DNA from: Rhizobium sp. P32RR-XVIII
Lineage (GTDB): Bacteria; Pseudomonadota; Alphaproteobacteria; Rhizobiales; Rhizobiaceae
Reading direction: 5' to 3'
Assembly (NCBI RefSeq): GCF_012641395.1
Contig: NZ_JABAIH010000009.1
Span: 62,001 to 126,000 of the forward strand
DNA length: 64,000 nucleotides
Positions 54,335 to 62,820 of the stretch are shown here, one piece after another. Each line of letters opens with the position of its first letter. Position 1 is the stretch's first letter. Below the pieces are notes generated by a model. That model worked only from the letters and a program-made list of their open reading frames with translations. It was not told the DNA's origin and did not search any database. A program made the position numbers and the translations under genes.

Positions 54335-55021
54335 CTATCCTGCTAGCGGAGGGCCTATCCAAACGCCTTCCGGCACTGCGGGGATGCTGTTCACCAACCC
54401 GTCGAGCATTGCATGCAGGACGTTCTCGGTCAGCTCCTCCATCTTGTCGCCGGGCCCGACGAGGCGGTCCGCCAGCAATAAAGTCAGACCGTGCATCTGT
54501 GACCAAAAAACGAGGATCGCTCCATCGATGGTGCGGGTATTGGCCTCGTTATCTGCAATTGGACGCCCGAGAGCGCCGTCGGAAATCGCCGCAACTATAA
54601 GGGCTTTCATGTTGTAGGCCGCGGTTCTTTCGATCGCGGGACGCCCTTCGTCCTGACCGGCGAGGTAGCCCCCGAACATCAATCTGTAGAGCGCCGGATT
54701 GTTGACGCCGCCGCCGACGTATGCGCGCGCCATGGCTGCCAGCCTCTGGCGAGGACTGTCGAGTTCCTTCGTAGCGTCGGCCATGCGCTCGGCCAGCAGT
54801 TCGAATCCCACCGCAGAAACGGCTCCCAGCAATTCGCGCTTGTCGGCGAAGTGCTTGTACGGGGCGTTGTGACTGACGCCCGCCCGGCGGGCGAGCTCCC
54901 GAAGCGAAAACTCCGTGCTTTGAGACTCGCTCAACACGTCGAGCGCGGCCTCGACAATCGCCCTGTGAAGGTCGCCGTGGTGATAGGGCCGCTGTTCTCT
55001 GGTGGAAATGTCTTGGGTCAT
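54335..55021 (-). CDS. TetR/AcrR-family regulator
   Basis: 228 residues. N-terminal TetR HTH: IVEAALDVLSESQSTEFSLR, then ELARRAGVSHNAPYKHFADK. The C-terminal domain (WHG-type) holds RLAAMARAYVGGGVNNPALY, then YRLMFGG. Divergent from the patatin operon; the intervening ~150 bp contain an operator module (55053-55118) that overlaps promoters in both directions. A near-identical module upstream of the RND operon suggests it also controls that pump. Intact, probably a ligand-responsive repressor. Confidence 0.88.
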   Translation of the reverse strand: MTQDISTREQRPYHHGDLHRAIVEAALDVLSESQSTEFSLRELARRAGVSHNAPYKHFADKRELLGAVSAVGFELLAERMADATKELDSPRQRLAAMARAYVGGGVNNPALYRLMFGGYLAGQDEGRPAIERTAAYNMKALIVAAISDGALGRPIADNEANTRTIDGAILVFWSQMHGLTLLLADRLVGPGDKMEELTENVLHAMLDGLVNSIPAVPEGVWIGPPLAG

Positions 55022-55052
55022 ATCCGTCCGTTTAGAGAGTCAAGTTGCTCTT

Positions 55053-55118
55053 GTCAACATTTTGCTTGGAAGATGTTGACATTGTCCACTTTAACCCTTA
55101 AGTGGGCGATGTCAACAT
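55053..55118. promoter_or_regulatory. TetR-type operator with divergent promoters (copy 1)
   Basis: GTCAACAT (55053-55060), ATGTTGAC (55073-55080) and GTCAACAT (55111-55118). The second and third form a long inverted repeat with AAGTGG/CCACTT inside. A consensus -35 TTGACA (55077-55082), 17-bp spacer and TAAGTG point towards the patatin gene. On the other strand TTGACA, 17 bp and TAAACG point to the tetR gene. The module recurs at 60508-60575. Confidence 0.8.
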
Positions 55119-55169
55119 GCGCTCCATCTTCCGGAAGGCAGCGCGAACCAGCAACAGAGGCGACACTTC

Positions 55170-56348
55170 ATGGATATTCATCATTCCGTCGGACGCAAAA
55201 CGCACCGCACAAAGGAGCGTCCTCCGTTCGAGCGTATTGCTCTTTTGTTGCAAGGTGGCGGGGCGCTCGGTTCCTATCAGGCCGGCGTCTATCAAGCTCT
55301 GGCCGAAGCCGGTCTGCATCCGGACTGGGTCGCCGGCATCTCCATCGGCGCCATCAACAGCGCCCTGATTGCCGGCAATCCGCCCGACAGGCGAGTGGAG
55401 GCGCTCCGGAGCTTCTGGGAGACGGTAACTGGCCCTGCTCACGGATTTCCCACTCTCTTTTCGGCAATTTTTGGAGCGATAGGGTTCCAGGGTGACTTCG
55501 CGCGTGGCCTGCTCAATCAGACGCACGCCTTCGCAACCCTTATGAACGGCGCCGCGGGGTTCTTCACGCCCCGTCCGGTTCCACCTTTCTTTTCATCCGC
55601 CGGTCGTATCGAGGCGGAAAGCTTCTACGACGTCGCACCGCTCAAGGCGACGCTGGAGCGGCTGGTGGACTTCGACCGCATCAACGCGGGAGTCATGCGT
55701 TTCAGCGTCGGCGCCGTCAACGTACGCACTGGCAACTTCGAGTATTTCGACACCACGAGCCACGATATCCGCCCCGAACACATCATGGCGAGCGGCTCCC
55801 TGCCGCCCGGCTTCCCTGCCGCTAGGATTGACGGCGAGTGTTACTGGGACGGGGGCCTCGTATCGAACACGCCGCTGCAATGGGTGCTCGACAACTCGCC
55901 GCGCCAGGACACGCTGGCCTTTCAGGTCGACCTTTGGAGCGCGCGGGGCGAGTTCCCGCGTGACCTCCTTGGAATCGAACTGCGGCAGAAGGATATCCGC
56001 TTCTCGAGCCGCACGCGCGTGGCGACCGACCAATTCAGGTCGCAGCAGCGGCTGCGTCGCGCCCTAGGTCATCTGGTCGAACTCGTCCCCAAGGACGCGC
56101 TGCTGCGGGCCGATCCGGAGATCAAGCTTCTCGTCGATCAGGCCGACGAGAAGGTCTACAACATCGTCCAGCTCGTGTACCGGGCCAAGAACTACGAAGC
56201 TAGCTCCAAGGATTACGAGTTCTCCCGCCTGACCATGGAGGAGCACTGGACCTCCGGCTACAACGACGCCCTTCGAACACTGCGCCACCCCGAGGTGCTG
56301 CAGCGGCCCGACACGCCGGACGGTGTGGCTATTTTCGACTTCGATTGA
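55170..56348 (+). CDS. Patatin-like phospholipase with DUF3734 domain
   Basis: 392 residues. The oxyanion motif GGGALGSYQAG lies near residue 30, the nucleophile elbow GISIG (Ser about 58) and the catalytic Asp in DGGLVSNTP (about 227). The C-terminal DUF3734 region contains DADEKVYNIV-like sequence and FSRLTMEEHWTSGY. Patatin-like enzymes are acyl hydrolases; members next to 3-hydroxybutyrate dehydrogenase have been linked to polyhydroxybutyrate turnover. First gene of an operon with acetoacetate decarboxylase and 3-hydroxybutyrate dehydrogenase, so PHB or acyl-ester breakdown is a reasonable inference. No signal peptide. Confidence 0.88.
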   Translation: MDIHHSVGRKTHRTKERPPFERIALLLQGGGALGSYQAGVYQALAEAGLHPDWVAGISIGAINSALIAGNPPDRRVEALRSFWETVTGPAHGFPTLFSAIFGAIGFQGDFARGLLNQTHAFATLMNGAAGFFTPRPVPPFFSSAGRIEAESFYDVAPLKATLERLVDFDRINAGVMRFSVGAVNVRTGNFEYFDTTSHDIRPEHIMASGSLPPGFPAARIDGECYWDGGLVSNTPLQWVLDNSPRQDTLAFQVDLWSARGEFPRDLLGIELRQKDIRFSSRTRVATDQFRSQQRLRRALGHLVELVPKDALLRADPEIKLLVDQADEKVYNIVQLVYRAKNYEASSKDYEFSRLTMEEHWTSGYNDALRTLRHPEVLQRPDTPDGVAIFDFD

Positions 56349-56374
56349 GTTTTCACCAAAGAGAAGAGCACGAC

Positions 56375-57133
56375 ATGAAGATCGCCACAGTCCGCGAGAA
56401 TGCCTTCGCGATGCCGCTCAACAACCCCGCCTATCCGAGGCCACCCTACAAGTTCTACAACCGCGAATTTGTCGTCATCAACTACCGGACCGATCCGGAG
56501 GCCCTTCGCGCTCTCGTGCCGGAGCCGCTGGAAGTCATCGGCGACACTGTCGCTTATGAATTCATCCGCATGCCGGATTCGACCGGCTTCGGCGACTATA
56601 CGGAAACCGGGCAGGTCATTCCGGTGCGGTTCACGACGTCATCGGGCAGGGTGCAGGAAGGCAGCTACGTGCATGCCATGTATCTTGACGACAACTCTCC
56701 GATCGCCGGCGGCCGCGAGATTTGGGGCTTTCCAAAGAAACTGGCGACTCCGAAGCTGTCGCACGAGCAGGAGACGCTGGTCGGGACGCTCCACTACGGC
56801 TCGGTTTTGTGCGTGACGGCGACCATGGGCTACAAGCATCGCGAGCTCCCGCTGGAGCCGCTGGCAAAAGCGATGGCGAAGCCAGCCTTCGTGCTGAAGG
56901 TCATCCCGCACGTGGACGGTTCGCCGCGGATTTGCGAACTGGTGCGCTACTATCTCGAGGATGTGACGCTGAAGGGCGCATGGGCAGGGCCGGCGGCCGT
57001 GCAATTGTTCGATCACGCAATGTGCTACGTCGCGCGTCTACCTGTGCGCGAGGTCACGTCGGCCAGCCATTACGTTGCCGACCTGACGCTCGGCCTCGGC
57101 GAGGTCGTGTTCGATTACTTCCAAAACGACTGA
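56375..57133 (+). CDS. adc: Acetoacetate decarboxylase
   Basis: 252 residues from ATG 56375 (MKIATVRENAFAMPLNNPAY); an ATG 30 bp earlier is also in frame. The active-site motif GREIWGFPKKLATP holds the Schiff-base Lys (about 120), and Arg/Glu residues in YEFIRMPDSTGFGDYTETGQ match the family. It converts acetoacetate to acetone and CO2. Encoded 26 bp after the patatin-like gene and 26 bp before the dehydrogenase gene, clearly one operon. Together they would process 3-hydroxybutyrate to acetone. Confidence 0.92.
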   Translation: MKIATVRENAFAMPLNNPAYPRPPYKFYNREFVVINYRTDPEALRALVPEPLEVIGDTVAYEFIRMPDSTGFGDYTETGQVIPVRFTTSSGRVQEGSYVHAMYLDDNSPIAGGREIWGFPKKLATPKLSHEQETLVGTLHYGSVLCVTATMGYKHRELPLEPLAKAMAKPAFVLKVIPHVDGSPRICELVRYYLEDVTLKGAWAGPAAVQLFDHAMCYVARLPVREVTSASHYVADLTLGLGEVVFDYFQND

Positions 57134-57159
57134 TCTCTTGCAATTGAAAGGAACTATCC

Positions 57160-57942
57160 ATGACTCGATTTGATGGACGAGTGGCGATTGTCACAGGAGC
57201 CGCAAGCGGCATCGGCAAAGAGATAGCGCTTCGGTTCGCCGCCGAAGGCGGCATTCCCGTAATCGCCGACCTTAATCTCGACGCAGCGAACGCAACGGCC
57301 GCCGAGATCAAAAGCAAGGGCAGCGATGCCTTCGCCGTTGCGATGAACGTCGCCGACGAGGAGCAGGTGGAAAAGGCCGTTGACGACGTGGTCGCCATGT
57401 TCGGCAAGGTCGACGTGCTCGTCAGCAATGCTGGCATCCAGATCGTCAGGCCGCTGGTCGACTTTCCCTTTGCTGACTGGAGAAAGCTGCTTTCGATCCA
57501 TCTCGACGGCGCCTTTTTGACCACCCGCGCCTGCCTCAAGCACATGTATGCCGCCAATTACGGCCGGGTGATCTACATGGGTTCTGTGCACTCCAAGGAA
57601 GCCTCGAAGCTGAAGGCGCCCTATGTCACGGCGAAGCACGGTCTGATCGGACTGGCCAAGGTGCTCGCAAAGGAAGGAGCCGAGCACAACGTCACGGCCA
57701 ACGTGGTCTGCCCCGGCTTCGTTCGCACGCCGCTCGTCGACAAACAGATCCCCGAGCAGGCGCGGGAACTCGGCCTCAGCGAGGAGCAGGTAGTCAAGAC
57801 GGTGATGCTCAAGGACACGGTCGACGGCGAGTTCACCAGCACCGATGACGTGGCCGACGCCGTTCTCTATTTCGCGGCGGCTAGTTCGAACGCCGTGACG
57901 GGTCAGTCGCTGGTCGTGAGCCACGGCTGGTTCATGCAGTAG
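57160..57942 (+). CDS. bdhA: 3-hydroxybutyrate dehydrogenase (SDR family)
   Basis: 260 residues with GGAAC-type ribosome site before ATG 57160. SDR motifs: nucleotide-binding TGAASGIGKEI, NAG at about 88-90, and catalytic Ser-Tyr-Lys in MGSVHSKEASKLKAPYVTAK. The C-terminal VCPGFVRTPLVDKQIPEQA and SSNAVTGQSLVVSHGWFMQ are characteristic of D-3-hydroxybutyrate dehydrogenases. It interconverts 3-hydroxybutyrate and acetoacetate with NAD, supplying the decarboxylase encoded upstream. Rhizobia have several paralogues, so the symbol reflects function rather than orthology. Confidence 0.85.
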   Translation: MTRFDGRVAIVTGAASGIGKEIALRFAAEGGIPVIADLNLDAANATAAEIKSKGSDAFAVAMNVADEEQVEKAVDDVVAMFGKVDVLVSNAGIQIVRPLVDFPFADWRKLLSIHLDGAFLTTRACLKHMYAANYGRVIYMGSVHSKEASKLKAPYVTAKHGLIGLAKVLAKEGAEHNVTANVVCPGFVRTPLVDKQIPEQARELGLSEEQVVKTVMLKDTVDGEFTSTDDVADAVLYFAAASSNAVTGQSLVVSHGWFMQ

Positions 57943-58087
57943 GATCAAATCGCGAACAGACGAACGAACGACGACACCCCTTGTGACGCCGTGGGACAGG
58001 AACTTCTGCACCCTGGACCAGCTCTACCTCGCGACGAGCCGCAGTGGCCTGGCGCTCTCTCGTTCTTTAGTATCAAAGGAAATGAAC

Positions 58088-58981
58088 ATGGCAGTCTTCA
58101 ATGATTTGCGGCGGGTCTTCTCGCACGCCCAACGACGTTCGGTGGCCACGAGCCGCTCCGTCGATGTCGTAGGCATGCGAGGAGTGACTGAGATACTGCG
58201 GAAGGCCGTCCAGACCACTGCGCTCGGCATGTTCGTAGGATTCGCCGCGCTGCCGACAGCCCGAGCAGATGACCAGCCCCCGCCGGTGAAACCGGCGATC
58301 AGCGACGAGGCAGCGACTGCCGTTTCGCAGATGGGAAAGACCCTGCATGCGAGGGACTTGTCGGTCACGGCAAGAACGGTTAGCGTCTATCTGGACGAAT
58401 TCGGACAACCGCTTCACATCTTCCATACGATCAAAATCGCCGCCCGCCGGCCCGATCGGATCGCCGTCGAGTTTGTCGGCGATGACGGCAGACACGATCT
58501 ATTCTACGACGGCACGACGGCCTCGGTCTTCTTTCCTGATAGCAAGAAATACATGACGATCTCCGCGTCGGGCGACATACCGTCCGCGCTCGACGAGGTC
58601 GCAACCAAGCTGGACGTCGATTTTCCGCTCGGCGCGCTTTTTGCGGGCTCTCCGGACACAGTGCTGCTAGGGGACGCCTTGTCCGCCTCACAGGTAGGGA
58701 CCGCCAATGTCGACGGTGTCGAGTGCCGGCATCTGCTTTTCTCACAGAAGTCCGGCATCGATGTGGAATTGTGGGTCGAGAAGAATGACGCGGCGACGCC
58801 GCATCGTCTGGTCGTCACCTATCCGTTGCTGCAGGGCCAACCAAGCTTCGTTGCCGAATTCACCAGTTGGAAGACCCAGCCGCCTCTGTCCGACTCCGAA
58901 TTCACGTTTGCGCCTCCTGCGGATGTGAAAAAGATCGATCCGACACCAGCCGTCGCGTCGGGAACGGAAGGGAGCAGGTGA
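58088..58981 (+). CDS. DUF2092 family periplasmic protein
   Basis: 297 residues. A signal-like segment (TTALGMFVGFAALPTARA-DD) lies unusually far in. A start at ATG 58175 would give a standard signal peptide, although AAGGA precedes ATG 58088. The domain is a lipoprotein-carrier-like half-barrel (LolA/DUF2092): ARTVSVYLDEFGQPLHIFHT, then RHDLFYDGTTASVFFPDSKK, PLGALFAG, and ELWVEKNDAATPHRLVVTYP. The stop overlaps the next ATG (TGATG). Predicted periplasmic; function unknown, possibly binding a lipid. Co-transcribed with the Gly-rich secreted protein. Confidence 0.8.
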   Translation: MAVFNDLRRVFSHAQRRSVATSRSVDVVGMRGVTEILRKAVQTTALGMFVGFAALPTARADDQPPPVKPAISDEAATAVSQMGKTLHARDLSVTARTVSVYLDEFGQPLHIFHTIKIAARRPDRIAVEFVGDDGRHDLFYDGTTASVFFPDSKKYMTISASGDIPSALDEVATKLDVDFPLGALFAGSPDTVLLGDALSASQVGTANVDGVECRHLLFSQKSGIDVELWVEKNDAATPHRLVVTYPLLQGQPSFVAEFTSWKTQPPLSDSEFTFAPPADVKKIDPTPAVASGTEGSR

Positions 58982-60069
58982 TGAACTATCTGAAGCGCAC
59001 CTGCCTTGCTTTTCTCGCTTTGACGGCCATCACATCGGACGTTGCCTTCGGTCAGTTTGCGCCACCCGGAGGTCCGCCACCCCTCCCGTCTGGAGGGCCA
59101 CCCCATTTTCCGTCGGCAGGGCCGGGCGGCCCCCCACGTCCGCCGATGGCGAGCCACGGTCGGCCGCCGGTGGGCGCGCAGAACCGTCCACCAGTGAACC
59201 CACGTACTCGTATGCCAGATGTCGGCGGCGCAAAGGGGCGATTGGCGGAAGGTCCAAGCCACAGAGGGAGCAACCTGTCCGGAAGCGTCCGCAACACCGT
59301 TAACTCGGGGGGTAACATCAATGGAAACCGCACCTTCATGAACTCCGGGGGCAATATCGTCGCGAAGGACTCGGGCAACCTTACCGTCAACAACTCTGGC
59401 GATCTCAAGATCTCGGGCAATCGCAATGGATACTTTGGCCGTGGATACTATGGTCGTGGAGACCATGGTGTAGGCGACTATGGTCCGGGAGAGTATGGCG
59501 GTGGAGACTATGGGCGTGGATACAATCGCCGCGACGCGTACGTCCTAGGCGGGTATGCGGCGGGCGTCGTCACTGGTGCGGCCACCGCCTCGAGCGCCGG
59601 CGGAAGGACTTACTCTTCCTATGGAGATCAGTCTGGATCCTCTACGGGTTCCTATGGCGCAGCGTCATCGAGTTCGTCCCAAGGCAGCGTGGGCTCCGCT
59701 AACGCGGCGTCGTCGGGTTCATCTCACGGGGGTTCTTCAGGTTCGTCTCACACCAGGTCTTCAGGCTCATCTGGCGGAGAATATGCGACCTCTTCCGATC
59801 AGAGCCGCTCCGACCGGCCTGTTGGCAGCGGAGAGGGCGGCTCGAACCAGAGCGGCGGCAATGGCAGTTCCCAGTCTGTCAATCCTCTAATTGCCGGCCT
59901 GTTTGAGAGCCTGCCGCCGGAGGGCACGGCATGGACATCGGAAGATGCGGTCGGTTGGCTTCAGGCTGCCGCCGCCAATCTACGAATCGTCTATAAGATC
60001 CAGGGAAACATCTTGGTCACGGGCGAAGTCCCGCCGTCGGATTACAATCGCGCTTCTAGTGGAAATTAG
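58981..60069 (+). CDS. Secreted Pro/Gly/Ser-rich repeat protein
   Basis: 362 residues, coupled to the DUF2092 gene. Signal peptide MNYLKRTCLAFLALTAITSD (cleavage about AFG-Q), a Pro/Gly-rich segment, an Asn/Gly repeat with alternating NSGG and SGNL, Tyr-Gly repeats (GRGYYGRGDHGVGDYGPGEY), Ser/Gly-rich linkers, then a conserved-looking domain: ESLPPEGTAWTSEDAVGWLQ and YKIQGNILVTGEVPPSD. The repetitive part suggests a surface or cell-wall-type matrix protein. The C-terminal domain may be the functional unit. No known enzyme motif. Confidence 0.7.
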   Translation: MNYLKRTCLAFLALTAITSDVAFGQFAPPGGPPPLPSGGPPHFPSAGPGGPPRPPMASHGRPPVGAQNRPPVNPRTRMPDVGGAKGRLAEGPSHRGSNLSGSVRNTVNSGGNINGNRTFMNSGGNIVAKDSGNLTVNNSGDLKISGNRNGYFGRGYYGRGDHGVGDYGPGEYGGGDYGRGYNRRDAYVLGGYAAGVVTGAATASSAGGRTYSSYGDQSGSSTGSYGAASSSSSQGSVGSANAASSGSSHGGSSGSSHTRSSGSSGGEYATSSDQSRSDRPVGSGEGGSNQSGGNGSSQSVNPLIAGLFESLPPEGTAWTSEDAVGWLQAAAANLRIVYKIQGNILVTGEVPPSDYNRASSGN

Positions 60070-60114
60070 ATTCAGCTCGGCATGTGGAAGAGGCTGAGGC
60101 CGGATGTCGCACGA

Positions 60115-60420
60115 CATATCCGGCCTTCGCAGCAGGGCCCGTAATCGGTCGGCGCAGGATTCCCGAAGGCTGTCGATGGCGGTCGCTAGATCCGCGGATG
60201 AAGCGGAGTTGTTCCGAAGCATTTCCTGGAAAAGAACGTCCTTGGTCGGAAAATAGAGGTAGACCGTTCCCTTTGTTATTCCCGAGCGGGTTGCGACGTC
60301 TTTAGCCGGAGTTCCTTATATTCTCTCCTCGCAAACTCCTCAAACGCGGCCTCCAGTATTTCACGAGGCCGCCTTGCCTTCTGCTCCGCCCGCGATGTTT
60401 TCTTTCCGATTCGTTTGACA
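60115..60420 (-). pseudogene. TetR/AcrR-family regulator, broken
   Basis: Reading on the minus strand: VVKRIGKKTSRAEQKARRPR, then EILEAAFEEFARREYKELRL, then a frame change and stop near 60300. The HTH continues in another frame as DVATRSGITKGTVYLYFPTK, then DVLFQEMLRNNSASSADLAT, then DSLRESCADRLRALLRRP. Several codons of the HTH are lost and no start codon is apparent. It lies divergent from the RND operon, where such pumps usually have their regulator. The intact TetR gene at 54335-55021 may have taken its place. Confidence 0.65.
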
Positions 60421-60507
60421 ACATCGGGGGTACACCTGTGGTGGCCCGCTCAGGACCCTTGCCGGTGATTTGGTCTTACCTGTTCAACTTGAATCAATGT
60501 TGCGCGT

Positions 60508-60575
60508 GTCAACATTTTTGATCCGAAGGATGTTGACATCGCCTACTTTTGCCAATAAGTGGGCATTGTCAACAT
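60508..60575. promoter_or_regulatory. TetR-type operator with promoter (copy 2)
   Basis: GTCAACAT (60508-60515), ATGTTGAC (60530-60537) and GTCAACAT (60568-60575), with the same spacing between the last two as copy 1. TTGACA (60533-60538), 17 bp, TAAGTG form a promoter facing the RND genes. Only the middle bases differ notably from copy 1. Confidence 0.8.
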
Positions 60576-60656
60576 CTGGCAGTGGCCTTTTAACGCAGCA
60601 GATTGAAGCTGGCCGATCAACAACGTGGCTCTCTTCGCAACCTTACCGGAGCAAAA

Positions 60657-61721
60657 ATGCAGTCCTTTCGATTGCTGGGAATTGGTCTCGCCTGCGCAGT
60701 TCTGGCTGCCTGCGAAGACAAAGCTGAAGTGGCGCCGCCACAGCAGCAGGTCCGTGTCGTCGCGGCCGCCGAGGCTCAGTATCAACCCGGTGCGGAAATC
60801 ACCGGCGAGATGAAGGCCAGGGTTCAGACCGAGCTCTCCTTTCGCGTCAGCGGCCGGGTTCTTGAGAGAAGGGTGGACATCGGATCGCATGTCCACGCCG
60901 GCGACGTTCTTGCCCGCCTTAACGACACGGAACAGCAGGCGGACGTCAGCGTCGCCCGCGCCGCGCTGGAGTCGGCGCAGGCCGTCCGTACACAGAAGAC
61001 ACTGGCCTTCGACCGTGCGACGTCGCTCCTGAGGTCGCAGGCTGTCCCGCGGGCGATCTTTGACGATGCGCAGAAGGAGCTGCTGAGCGCGCAGTCTTCC
61101 CTCGAGGCCGCCGAGGCCGCGCTTGCGACTGCCGAGGACGCTCTATCCTACACCGAGTTGAGGGCCGCCGCGGACGGCATCATCACAGCGCGCGGCATCG
61201 AAGCCGGGCAGGTGGTGTCAGCGGCGCAGGCTGCCTTCACGCTCGCCCATGACGGTCCCCGAGACGCAGTGTTCGATGTCTTCGAGGCGTTCTTCCTGGA
61301 TGGCCGGCCGTTGAAGGACGTCGAGGTGGTACCGGTGTCGGACCCCTCCCGCGACGTCCATGGCAACATACGCGAGGTTTCACCCGTCATAGATGGGAAG
61401 GGTGGCACGATCCGGATCAAGGTGGGGCTCCAAGAAGCCGCGCAATGGCCGCTCGGGACGCCCGTGGTGGGCAAGCTGCGGGCCGCGCCGCGCGACGGAA
61501 TCGTGCTGCCCTACACCGCGATCGCATCAGCCGAAGGCGAACCCGCCGTGTGGCTCGTGAACGGCAAAAACCACTCGGTTTCGCTCCGGAAGATCTCTGT
61601 CGGCCGATACCGCCAGAGCGATTTCGTCGTCACGGGCGGCGTCGCCCCGCACGATCTGGTCGTGACCGAAGGTGGAAAGTTCCTCAAGGAAGGCCAGGCA
61701 GTCGCCTGGGATGGCAAGTGA
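60657..61721 (+). CDS. RND efflux periplasmic adaptor (first)
   Basis: 354 residues from ATG 60657. Lipoprotein signal: MQSFRLLGIGLACAVLAACE, lipobox LAAC. Membrane-fusion layout: barrel-sandwich hybrid halves (ELSFRVSGRVLERRVDIGSH ... YTELRAAADGIITARGIEAG), an alpha-helical hairpin (residues 90-165), a beta-barrel and a membrane-proximal domain. It links an RND pump to an outer-membrane channel. Promoter and TetR-type operator lie about 80-150 bp upstream. Followed by a second adaptor one base later, an arrangement of paired adaptors seen in some rhizobial pumps. Confidence 0.88.
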   Translation: MQSFRLLGIGLACAVLAACEDKAEVAPPQQQVRVVAAAEAQYQPGAEITGEMKARVQTELSFRVSGRVLERRVDIGSHVHAGDVLARLNDTEQQADVSVARAALESAQAVRTQKTLAFDRATSLLRSQAVPRAIFDDAQKELLSAQSSLEAAEAALATAEDALSYTELRAAADGIITARGIEAGQVVSAAQAAFTLAHDGPRDAVFDVFEAFFLDGRPLKDVEVVPVSDPSRDVHGNIREVSPVIDGKGGTIRIKVGLQEAAQWPLGTPVVGKLRAAPRDGIVLPYTAIASAEGEPAVWLVNGKNHSVSLRKISVGRYRQSDFVVTGGVAPHDLVVTEGGKFLKEGQAVAWDGK

Positions 61722-61722
61722 G

Positions 61723-62820
61723 ATGACTCTCAATCGCATATGCACCTCTCTCCCGCTTCTTCTGTCTGTGTCGCTTCTTGCAGGCTGCGATCAGAACTCC
61801 GTCGCAAGAGAGCAGTCGGGTCCTCGTCCAGTTAAAGTCGTCATAGCCGCGGCCGAAAGCAACCAGGCGGCAAGCTTGCCTGGCATCGTACGCGCCCGTA
61901 TCGAGACCGATCTGGCGTTCCGAACGCTGGGGCGAATGGTGTCTCGCAAGGTCGACGTCGGCGACCTGGTGCACAAGGGCGATGTCCTCGCGGAGATCGA
62001 TCCGCTCACGCTGCAGCTCGCCGTCAAGAGCGCCGAAGCCGATCTGCGCAACGCCCAGGCGCAGTTGGAGAACGCCGAGACGACCGAGACGCGAAAGAGA
62101 AGGCTCATGCAGAGCCATGCGGCAAGCGTTGCCGATCACGATCTTGCCGAACAGCAGCTCAAGTCGGCTACCGCCAATGCTGCGAAAGCAACGGCAAGCC
62201 TTGCGAAGGCGCATGAGCAGCTTGGCTACTCCGAGCTGAGGGCCGAGTTCGATGGCGTCATCACCGCCGCGTTCGTAGAGATGGGCCAGACCGTCTCTGC
62301 CGGCCAGCCGGTCGTGAAGCTGGCACGCCTCGAACAGCGCGACGTGATCGTCGACGTTCCGGAGGCGCAGTTCAGTAACATTCGCCTGGACGACCGCTTC
62401 AGCGTCGCCCTCCAGCTCGACAGCAAGATTCAAGCCATTGGCGTCGTCCGCGAGATCGCGCCTCAGGCCGATCCGAACACCCGCACCTATCGGCTGAAGA
62501 TCGCCATCGATCAGGGGCCCGACATCTTCCGACTCGGCGCCGTGGTGACCGCGACGCCGTTTGTCGATGAAAGGACACAGGCCATCGCGCTACCGGTCTT
62601 CGCCATCCGCAGCGAAGGCGGCGCCATCCAGGTCTGGGTGGTGGATCGCTCGACAGCCACCGTGGCTAAGCGACCGGTTGAACTGGATGACCCGGCGTCC
62701 GGCGCCCGTTCCGTCAAGGTTCTATCGGGCCTGCGGGAAGGGGAAGAGATTGTCGTCGCCGGAATCGACCAACTTGTCGATGGACAGAAAGTGAAACTCG
62801 CACCGGAGCTACGCCCGTAA
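61723..62820 (+). CDS. RND efflux periplasmic adaptor (second)
   Basis: 365 residues from ATG 61723 (MTLNRICTSLPLLLSVSLLA), lipobox LAGC. HlyD-type adaptor: DLAFRTLGRMVSRKVDVGDL, helical hairpin, LGYSELRAEFDGVITAAFVE, then beta-barrel with VVDVPEAQFSNIRLDDRFSV. Its stop (62818-62820) touches the pump gene. Two adaptors with one pump suggest a heteromeric periplasmic ring or a recent duplication, but the two sequences are only distantly alike. Confidence 0.88.
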   Translation: MTLNRICTSLPLLLSVSLLAGCDQNSVAREQSGPRPVKVVIAAAESNQAASLPGIVRARIETDLAFRTLGRMVSRKVDVGDLVHKGDVLAEIDPLTLQLAVKSAEADLRNAQAQLENAETTETRKRRLMQSHAASVADHDLAEQQLKSATANAAKATASLAKAHEQLGYSELRAEFDGVITAAFVEMGQTVSAGQPVVKLARLEQRDVIVDVPEAQFSNIRLDDRFSVALQLDSKIQAIGVVREIAPQADPNTRTYRLKIAIDQGPDIFRLGAVVTATPFVDERTQAIALPVFAIRSEGGAIQVWVVDRSTATVAKRPVELDDPASGARSVKVLSGLREGEEIVVAGIDQLVDGQKVKLAPELRP

